A DNA stretch of 52,662 nt from positions 1-52,662 of the forward strand of contig LKPX01000019.1 of assembly GCA_001443525.1 (NCBI GenBank), read 5' to 3'. Under the pieces are notes generated by a model. The model ran no database searches, was not told the DNA's origin, and saw only the letters and a program-made list of their open reading frames with translations. Shown piece after piece: positions 16,375 through 23,128 of this stretch. Position 1 is the stretch's first letter; each line of letters begins with the position of its first letter. The stretch is from Desulfobacteraceae bacterium RAAP-1. Its GTDB lineage: Bacteria; Desulfobacterota; Desulfobacteria; Desulfobacterales; Desulfatirhabdiaceae. Position numbers and translations under genes: made by a program.

Positions 16375-17253
16375 TTATCCGCTCTTTAAATGCCGCTTCA
16401 ACGTGTCAATGACACCGGTGATCGGATCCCGGCTGAAAGGCAGGATATCCGGATCGGTTCGCTGGAATGTTTCTGTCCTGTTTTCCCCTGCACTGGCCGG
16501 GACATCGCCTATCTGCAACAGCCCTTCCCTCTTGAATTCCCGGAAAATCGCCGACGCCAGATCTCTCAATCGTACAGCATCACCGGAACTGATCTCAAGA
16601 ACCGGCCCCCAAAGCCATTCTTTCCGGAACAGCCGGAAAACGCACTCCGCAATATCTTCCACATGGTGATATTCCCGCAGTTGCTCTCCCGAAGACATTT
16701 TAAACGGAGAACCGGATTTAAGCGCTTCGGCGATCTGCCCCAGAAACATTCGAGGATGCAGGGGCAGTCCGTACAGCGTATGCAGTCTGAGATGCAATAT
16801 TCCGCCGGAATATGGACGTTGCCGGGAAAAATCTGAAATCCACTGGCTCAGCAGATATTTGGACATGAAATAGGCGTTGTGGAATACCGCTGCATCGAAT
16901 CTTTCATGGATGGTGCCAAATGTCATACATCTGGAACCAGGATACTTCGAGACAACCTGTATCAGATTTCTGGGAAATTCCAGATTCGAATGGCGCAGTT
17001 GCGCTGAATCCGGGCTGTTGATCAGGCCGCTGGCGACAATGACGTCACAATCGATCAGATCTCCCAGTTTCTCTTCAAGACATCCGGTCAGACGGTGAAC
17101 ATCCAAACCCACATCCGGATTGCCGATTTCGCTCCAGGGAATGGTATATATTTTTTCTGAAAAGCCTGTTTCAACGCCAAAACGGTTGAAAATCGCTTTC
17201 CCGAGCAATCCCGAAGCGCCCAAAATCAGCGTTTTTCTGTGATCAAGCTTCAA
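16375..17253 (-). CDS. NAD-dependent epimerase/dehydratase (extended SDR)
   Basis: About 292 residues form a Rossmann fold with the N-terminal LILGASGLLG motif (GxxGxxG) and the catalytic Y-x-x-x-K (YFMSK). The C-terminus follows the nucleotide-sugar epimerase pattern (REYHHVEDIAECV). I chose a TTG start at 17253 that overlaps the TGA of the CDP-glucose dehydratase gene (TTGA), with AGAGGA a few bases upstream. A GTG at 17301 would add 16 residues inside the previous gene. It probably makes a modified nucleotide sugar for the locus; the substrate is likely the product of the neighbouring CDP-glucose dehydratase, but this is inference. Confidence 0.8.
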   Translation of the reverse strand: MKLDHRKTLILGASGLLGKAIFNRFGVETGFSEKIYTIPWSEIGNPDVGLDVHRLTGCLEEKLGDLIDCDVIVASGLINSPDSAQLRHSNLEFPRNLIQVVSKYPGSRCMTFGTIHERFDAAVFHNAYFMSKYLLSQWISDFSRQRPYSGGILHLRLHTLYGLPLHPRMFLGQIAEALKSGSPFKMSSGEQLREYHHVEDIAECVFRLFRKEWLWGPVLEISSGDAVRLRDLASAIFREFKREGLLQIGDVPASAGENRTETFQRTDPDILPFSRDPITGVIDTLKRHLKSG

Positions 17254-18326
17254 GTAATCCTCTGATATTGCGTAATTTGCGCTTCCATCATCCTCTGACA
17301 CGAGAGCGGATTCCGGTGATACGCCTTATACCAGTCCACCGTCCACGCTATGGCTTCTTTCAGATTCAGTCTCGGTGTCCATTCTAACAAAATTCTCGCC
17401 TTACTGCAATCCAGTTTCAGCCATCCGGCTTCGTGAGGGTGCCGCCGGGCATCCTGTGTGAAGCCCACGCCGTCTCCCCACAGCAGCGCCATCTGCTCTA
17501 CAATCCATCCGACCGGTCTGGCGTCCGTGTCGGATGGACCGAAATTCCATGACTGCGCATAGCGGGGACCACCCTGATAGAGTTTTTCCGCCAGGCGGAG
17601 ATATCCGGATAAAGGCTCCAGAACATGCTGCCACGGTCTTACCGCATCCGGACAGCGGATTTCAACCCTTCTGTTTTGCATAAAGGCTCTGATAATATCC
17701 GGCACCAGACGATCTTCCGCCCAGTCTCCGCCGCCTATCACATTTCCAGCCCGTGCAGATGCCACCGCTGTATGATGCAAATCGTATTGGTCCGGATTGA
17801 AAAAAGCCTGCCGGTAACTGGCAGTCACCAGCTCTGCGCACCCTTTGCTGCATGAATAGGGATCGTAGCCGCCCATAGGGTCTGTTTCCCGGTATCCCCA
17901 TACCCATTCCCGATTTTCGTAGCATTTATCACTGGTAACATTGACAACAGCCCGGACGCATCCGGACAGCCGAACCGCCTCAAAGAGGTTGACGGTGCCC
18001 ATAATATTGGTGGCATAGGTTTCCGCAGGATTGTTGTACGAACGCCTGACCAGAGCTTGGGCTGCCATATGAATGACGATTTCCGGACGGAAATTCGTAA
18101 AGATATCCTGAAATGACGTCATATCCCGGATGTCTCCCTCAACGGAAACCATGCCTTCTGCGGCGTGAGTCAACTCAAACAGACTGGGAGATGTCGGCGG
18201 TGAAAGCGCAAACCCGGCAACCTGAGCCCCCATCAGTTTCAGCCAGTGAACCAGCCATGTGCCCTTAAATCCGGTATGACCGGTTACCAGCACCCGTTTG
18301 TTTTTCCAGAAATCGCTTATCGGCAT
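17250..18326 (-). CDS. rfbG: CDP-glucose 4,6-dehydratase
   Basis: The 358-residue product converts CDP-glucose to CDP-4-keto-6-deoxyglucose, the precursor of 3,6-dideoxyhexoses and related sugars. Visible signatures are FWKNKRVLVTGHTGFKG at the N-terminus, VTSDKCYEN, the catalytic YSCSK, and the RAGNVIGGGDWAEDRLVPD block, which is typical of this enzyme and not of dTDP- or GDP-hexose dehydratases. The start ATG at 18326 (AGGA 5-6 bases upstream) gives the family length; a GTG at 18344 overlaps the preceding stop. RfbF (the CDP-glucose synthase) and RfbH (the 3-dehydratase) are not in the window. Confidence 0.92.
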   Translation of the reverse strand: MPISDFWKNKRVLVTGHTGFKGTWLVHWLKLMGAQVAGFALSPPTSPSLFELTHAAEGMVSVEGDIRDMTSFQDIFTNFRPEIVIHMAAQALVRRSYNNPAETYATNIMGTVNLFEAVRLSGCVRAVVNVTSDKCYENREWVWGYRETDPMGGYDPYSCSKGCAELVTASYRQAFFNPDQYDLHHTAVASARAGNVIGGGDWAEDRLVPDIIRAFMQNRRVEIRCPDAVRPWQHVLEPLSGYLRLAEKLYQGGPRYAQSWNFGPSDTDARPVGWIVEQMALLWGDGVGFTQDARRHPHEAGWLKLDCSKARILLEWTPRLNLKEAIAWTVDWYKAYHRNPLSCQRMMEAQITQYQRIT

Positions 18327-18340
18327 AGGTTTCCTGTCGG

Positions 18341-18736
18341 TCACAGCAAATTAAGCTGATGCATCAGTTCTTTTAATTCCGGCATCTTTTCAGCCACCTG
18401 ACGCAACAGTTCCGTAATTTTATTCACTCGTTCCTCATAATCCTGCCGTCTCTCCTCGTGAGGCTTGAACACAATGCGCGCCTCTTCCCGAGCCTGAAGC
18501 AGGATAGAACGACGATCCCACCATGCAAACCCGAATATCGCCGTGAACATGGCCGTAAATATACCGGACAGAATATAGAGTATTATGGATATCTGTTCGA
18601 AGCGCTTGTCCATATCCTCGAATCTTGTTTCGAGTCGAATCATTCTGTCACGATCCGCCTGCGTAAAACCGCTGTCAGCCAGTACCGGTGTTATCAGAGA
18701 CAGCCACACCGCCATTATCAGCAGGAATATGCGCAT
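18341..18736 (-). CDS. Small secreted or membrane protein with helical ectodomain
   Basis: The 131-residue protein has an apparent signal peptide (MRIFLLIMAVWLSLITPVLA), a charged helical stretch (RDRMIRLETRFEDMDKRFEQI), a Gly/Ala-rich transmembrane helix (ILSGIFTAMFTAIFGFAWW) and a charged C-terminal coil. A GGAGG ribosome site lies nine bases before the ATG. I do not recognise a named family. Its stop overlaps a possible GTG of rfbG, so it is in the same operon. It could be a membrane adaptor of the glycan machinery, but nothing in the sequence shows that. Confidence 0.7.
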   Translation of the reverse strand: MRIFLLIMAVWLSLITPVLADSGFTQADRDRMIRLETRFEDMDKRFEQISIILYILSGIFTAMFTAIFGFAWWDRRSILLQAREEARIVFKPHEERRQDYEERVNKITELLRQVAEKMPELKELMHQLNLL

Positions 18737-18778
18737 ATCCGCGTACCTCCATATTTCGACTTTTGGTGAGGTAAACTC

Positions 18779-19600
18779 CTATGAATATAGTCTGAAAATC
18801 AATATCCTCAATAACGTTTTTATGAAACACCGCGTCTGACCGAGCAGGATATCGGCCCGGCTGAGGGTATATCTATTTTCCGCTGCAACAAGGTCAATCA
18901 TTTTCAGATAGTCACCCAATTGCCTGAAATTCAGCCGTGCGCTCCAGGAATTCTGTGAAATTCGGAATGAGCATAAGGGCTCGCTGATAATATAGATATC
19001 GGACTTAGAAAGCAATCGTATCCAGAAATCCAGATCAATCACATATGGCGCAACCGCCCGATACCCGCCATTTTTTTTCGCCATATCCGACCGGAACAGA
19101 CCTGCCGCCGGTTCACCGACAGGATTATTGCCGCTCCGGATAATTTCCTTTATTATTTGCCTTCCGTCATACCGGCCGGAAAGTTTTCCGAATGAGCGCC
19201 GCAGAATTTTCCGGTTCTGTGAATTAATGATAAACCGGGAGCAACTGACCAGTCCGACATTGGCAAATCGTGGATCTTCCAGTACGGCCGCCTGCTTTGC
19301 TATACAGTCTTTTTCCAGCAGATCATCACAGCAGGCCAGTTTGATGTATTTGCCTCTGGCCTCAGCCAATGCCCGATTCCAGTTTTTTTCCGGCCCCATG
19401 TTTTCTTCGTTGACGATCAAACGTATTCGGGGATCCCTGAAACGCAGCACTCTGGATACGGACGCATCCGTTGATCGATCGTCAGTGATAATGACTTCAA
19501 GATTATGATAACTTTGCTCCAGCACTGAGCGCAGAGTATCTTCTATAAATGGTTCCGCATTATACAGAGGTATTAAAATCGAAATCAATGGTTCTGGCAT
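18779..19600 (-). CDS. GT2-family glycosyltransferase
   Basis: The 273-residue GT2 enzyme carries ISILIPLYNAEPFIEDTL, TDDRSTDAS and a CCDDLLEKD segment as the metal-binding site, plus an acceptor-side ED-like motif (DLDFWIRLL). No membrane helix is present, so it works on a lipid-linked acceptor from the cytoplasmic face. The start ATG at 19600 is chosen over a GTG at 19612. It is the first gene of the minus-strand block that continues into rfbG, ~40 bases upstream of the small membrane protein. Sugar specificity cannot be read from the sequence. Confidence 0.88.
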   Translation of the reverse strand: MPEPLISILIPLYNAEPFIEDTLRSVLEQSYHNLEVIITDDRSTDASVSRVLRFRDPRIRLIVNEENMGPEKNWNRALAEARGKYIKLACCDDLLEKDCIAKQAAVLEDPRFANVGLVSCSRFIINSQNRKILRRSFGKLSGRYDGRQIIKEIIRSGNNPVGEPAAGLFRSDMAKKNGGYRAVAPYVIDLDFWIRLLSKSDIYIISEPLCSFRISQNSWSARLNFRQLGDYLKMIDLVAAENRYTLSRADILLGQTRCFIKTLLRILIFRLYS

Positions 19601-20015
19601 GATGTATTTCACTCACTCATGAAGAAAGAAAAAAAACTGTTTACCCAAAATCATGCGTAGGTTCATCTTCCATCTTATCCATCGGTAACACGAAAAGGCC
19701 AAGGTTTCAAGCCGATTCTAAAGGGCATTCTTACCAGTGACAGTCTGGAATAAACATCTGTTCACAGAGAGGGCAAAAGTAAAACAGATTATTGAGCCGG
19801 CTGGCGACACAGATGTGTCATCTGTTCAACCGATGCTGATACCTAAGACCGTGCTTCGACATTCTTCGGCAGGGATAAAAAGCGCAAATTGTACCTGCCT
19901 CAAACCCATTTCTCATTTTTTCTTTCTATCCGCATATTTCTGACATAATTGCGGTAAAAATAACGCCATTGGGTGTTGCGGCTGATTGAAGCATCTTCGT
20001 AAAGCCGGCGCATAA

Positions 20016-20064
20016 AATAACAAATATGTTTTTTTAGCTCGCATTATTAAACATATTTGTCATT
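20016..20064. repeat. AT-rich inverted repeat upstream of amtB
   Basis: The arms 20016-20031 and 20049-20064 are complementary over 15 of 16 bases (core ACAAATATGTTT / AAACATATTTGT, 17-base spacer). Directly after it lies a perfect 14-bp palindrome ATATTTTAAAATAT (20066-20079). They are 80-140 bases upstream of the sigma-54 promoter, the usual distance for activator sites, but they do not match the NtrC consensus. The remaining sequence from 19613 to 20015 shows no gene. Confidence 0.5.
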
Positions 20065-20159
20065 AATATTTTAAAATATGATTTTTTGACATTTCGGTTC
20101 AAGTAGCGACATAAAGTCAATTCAAGTAGTTAATGCAATGGCCAAGCATTTATCTGTCA

Positions 20160-20175
20160 TGGCACGCCTATTGCT
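20160..20175 (+). promoter_or_regulatory. Sigma-54 (-24/-12) promoter of amtB-glnK
   Basis: TGGCACGCCTATTGCT matches the sigma-54 consensus (TGGCAC, five bases, TTGCW) at every conserved position, with the GG and GC doublets correctly spaced. The predicted start of transcription is near 20186, 67 bases before the amtB ATG. This fits NtrC-type control of ammonium transport in nitrogen limitation. No clear NtrC dyad was found. Confidence 0.9.
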
Positions 20176-20252
20176 GATCAATCCGCAACAATCTTTTGAG
20201 CAACAGCAGAAAAAAAATAATACTGCATAATCAATGGTAAAGGAGATTCTTC

Positions 20253-21560
20253 ATGAAACTGAAATTCAGGATGATGTTTTTAACCTTGACGATGATTTTC
20301 GCGCCAGCGTCTCTGGCATTTGCCGGAGATGCCGCCATTAATTCCGGCGACACCGCATGGATGATCGTATCCACTGCGCTGGTAATGATGATGACACCCG
20401 CCGGTCTGGCGTTATTTTATGGCGGCATGTCCCGCTACAAGAACCTGCTTAATACGGTTGCCATGACATTTATGGCGTACTGTATTGCAAGTGTGCTATG
20501 GGTTTTCATCGGATACACTCTGGCGTTCGGACCGGATGTCGGTGGTTTTATCGGCAGTCTGGAACATATTGGAATGCACGGCATTACAGTAAAAAGCGTG
20601 ACGGGCACCATTCCTACCTATGTCTTTGCATTGTTTCAGATGACGTTTGCCGGAATAACGGTGGCGCTGATACTGGGTTCCATTGTGGACCGCATGAAAT
20701 TTTCCGCATGGCTGCTGTTTACGGCGCTGTGGGTGATTATTATCTATTGCCCGATCGCACATTGGGTGTGGGGCGGCGGCTGGCTGGCCCAAATTGGGGC
20801 GCTGGACTTTGCAGGCGGAAACGTGGTACATATTAATGCTGGTGTTGCCGGGCTGGTATTGTCTCTGATGCTGGGAAAACGCATCGGTTACGGCAAAGAA
20901 ACCATGTTCCCCTCCAGCATCGCGCTGACGGGACTGGGAGCAGCGCTGCTCTGGTTCGGCTGGTTCGGATTTAACGCCGGAAGTCAGCTGGCTGCGGATG
21001 GACTGGCCGGTTCCGCATTTCTGACGACCAATACATCGGCGGCCATGGGCGGCATCGCGTGGATGTTTACAGAATGGTATGTCACCAAGAAACCGACGTT
21101 ACTTGGTATTGCATCAGGAGTTGTAGCCGGACTGGTCTCCATTACCCCCGCATCCGGATTTGTCGATTTGCAGGGAGCGCTCATTATCGGTCTGGTCGCC
21201 GGAGTGCTGGGGTTTAACAGCGTATCCAAACTAAAGCATAAACTGGGATATGATGATTCTCTGGACGCTTTTGGCGTACATGGTTTGTGCGGCGTCTGGG
21301 GCGCTCTGGCAACTGGTATTTTTGCCAATCCGTCCGTCAATCCGAATGGAACCGGCTTGCTGTATGGAAATCCCAAGCAGTTGATGATACAGGCTATTTC
21401 CATTCTGGCAACAGCCGGGTTTACCGCAATCGGCACTTGGGCCGTTGTCTGCATTACCCGTATGATCGTCGGCGGACTGCGGGTGGAAAGAGACGATGAA
21501 ATCGCCGGTCTGGATAATTCCCAGCATGGAGAGCGGGCGTTTGAAATCCTGATTTCATAA
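20253..21560 (+). CDS. amtB: Ammonium transporter
   Basis: The 435-residue Amt/MEP/Rh channel has a cleavable-looking signal sequence (ending SLAFAG) and eleven predicted helices. Signatures include the LDFAGGNVVHINAGVAGLV block, which carries the conserved aspartate and the first pore histidine, and DSLDAFGVHGLCGVWG with the second pore histidine. The start ATG has AGGAG 7-8 bases upstream. A PII gene follows 64 bases later, the universal amtB-glnK arrangement in which uridylylatable PII plugs the channel when ammonium is plentiful. It is driven by the sigma-54 promoter at 20160. Confidence 0.96.
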   Translation: MKLKFRMMFLTLTMIFAPASLAFAGDAAINSGDTAWMIVSTALVMMMTPAGLALFYGGMSRYKNLLNTVAMTFMAYCIASVLWVFIGYTLAFGPDVGGFIGSLEHIGMHGITVKSVTGTIPTYVFALFQMTFAGITVALILGSIVDRMKFSAWLLFTALWVIIIYCPIAHWVWGGGWLAQIGALDFAGGNVVHINAGVAGLVLSLMLGKRIGYGKETMFPSSIALTGLGAALLWFGWFGFNAGSQLAADGLAGSAFLTTNTSAAMGGIAWMFTEWYVTKKPTLLGIASGVVAGLVSITPASGFVDLQGALIIGLVAGVLGFNSVSKLKHKLGYDDSLDAFGVHGLCGVWGALATGIFANPSVNPNGTGLLYGNPKQLMIQAISILATAGFTAIGTWAVVCITRMIVGGLRVERDDEIAGLDNSQHGERAFEILIS

Positions 21561-21588
21561 TGATGAAATTGTGATATACTCCAGGTGA

Positions 21589-21963
<375 letters not shown>

Positions 21964-22032
21964 TATTTATAGGTTTTGGTCATCGTTATGGCGGTGGACA
22001 TTGCGGCCGCCATTCAGAGAGGAGATATTCTG

Positions 22033-22590
22033 TTGCCTGTGAAACTCCATACCATCATCGATGCTCCCGGTATTGACCGGATGCTGACCCGTATGACCCA
22101 CGAAATTCTCGAGGTCCACAAAGGCGCGGAAAAACTGACGCTGATCGGTATCCAGACCCGCGGGGTGCATATGGCCAGACGCCTTCAGAAGCGCATCCAG
22201 GCTATCGAAGGTATTGAAGCACCTGTCGGAATACTGGATATTACCCTGTATCGGGATGACTGGACCCGTATCAGCCATCATCCGGTGATTCAGGCGACCG
22301 ATATTTCCTTTTCATTGGATGACCGGGATATCATATTGATGGATGATGTCCTGTTTACCGGAAGAACCGTTCGAGCCGCCATGGATGCGCTGATCGATTT
22401 CGGCCGTCCTCAGCGGATTGAACTGGCGGTTCTGGTGGATCGGGGGCATCGCGAACTTCCCATTCAAGCCAATTACATTGGTAAAGTTGTGCCCACCCGG
22501 AAAACCGAAACCGTCAATGTCATGCTTTCAGAATCCGATGGCGTCGATCAGATCGTCGTGGAAGAAAGGAGCGAAGCTGATGGGAACTGA
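22033..22590 (+). CDS. pyrR: PyrR bifunctional pyrimidine regulator / uracil phosphoribosyltransferase
   Basis: The product is 185 residues with the PRPP-binding signature DIILMDDVLFTGRTVRAA and the PyrR-typical segments RMLTRMTHEILE, GIQTRGVHMARRL and LVDRGHRELPIQANYIGK. I place the start at the TTG at 22033 because GGAG lies eight bases upstream and it gives the usual family length; earlier candidates such as 21976 lack a ribosome site. In many bacteria it attenuates pyr operons; no pyr biosynthetic gene is in the window, so only the enzyme activity is reasonably inferred. Its 3' end overlaps the next gene by 11 bases. Confidence 0.88.
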   Translation: MPVKLHTIIDAPGIDRMLTRMTHEILEVHKGAEKLTLIGIQTRGVHMARRLQKRIQAIEGIEAPVGILDITLYRDDWTRISHHPVIQATDISFSLDDRDIILMDDVLFTGRTVRAAMDALIDFGRPQRIELAVLVDRGHRELPIQANYIGKVVPTRKTETVNVMLSESDGVDQIVVEERSEADGN

Positions 22591-23086
22591 AGAGCACAGG
22601 GCAACGGCGCCTAAGCGTCTGGATATCGGCATTCTGTCCATTTCGACCACCCGGACGCTGGCTGAAGATAAAAGCGGCCACTGGATTCACCGGCAGGCGC
22701 AAAAAGAAGGCCATCAGGTGGTTTACCACCAGGTGATTCCCGATGATGCGCGGATAATTTCAACTACAATTTCAGACGTCATCCGTGAACATCATCCCCA
22801 TGCGCTGCTGTTGACCGGGGGGACCGGCGCCAGCCCTCAAGATGTCACCATCGAAGCCGTACGTCCGCTGTTTTCCAAAGAGCTCAGTGCATTCGGCGTG
22901 TTGTTTGCACAGCTCAGCTTTGAGGAAATAGACGCTGCTGCGCTGCTGTCACGTGCGACGGCAGGCGTCATTGACAATGTGGCGGTGTTTTGTATGCCGG
23001 GTAGTCTGAATGCTTGCAAACTGGCCTGCAAGGCGCTCATTTTCCCTGAGCTGGGGCATCTGATCCGGCATATTCAGGAGAGATGA
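22580..23086 (+). CDS. moaB: MoaB/Mog-like molybdopterin-binding protein
   Basis: The 168-residue protein has the MoaB/Mog pattern: LDIGILSISTTRT, a DKSGHWI segment, and the conserved LLTGGTGASPQDVTIEAV motif, which binds molybdopterin. The start ATG at 22580 has AAGGAG eight bases upstream and overlaps pyrR by 11 bases. It probably adenylylates molybdopterin for molybdenum or tungsten cofactor synthesis. Mog itself and MoaB cannot be separated from sequence alone. Coupling to pyrR is odd functionally. Confidence 0.85.
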   Translation: MGTEEHRATAPKRLDIGILSISTTRTLAEDKSGHWIHRQAQKEGHQVVYHQVIPDDARIISTTISDVIREHHPHALLLTGGTGASPQDVTIEAVRPLFSKELSAFGVLFAQLSFEEIDAAALLSRATAGVIDNVAVFCMPGSLNACKLACKALIFPELGHLIRHIQER

Positions 23087-23128
23087 TGCGGCGGTCGCAG
23101 GGGTGCTGTCCTTCCTTTCAAAAAGGGG

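Noticed and set aside
20133-20148. TGC-N9-GCA upstream of amtB as an NtrC site
   Set aside because: The spacing and inner bases do not match the TGCAC-N7-GTGCA type consensus.
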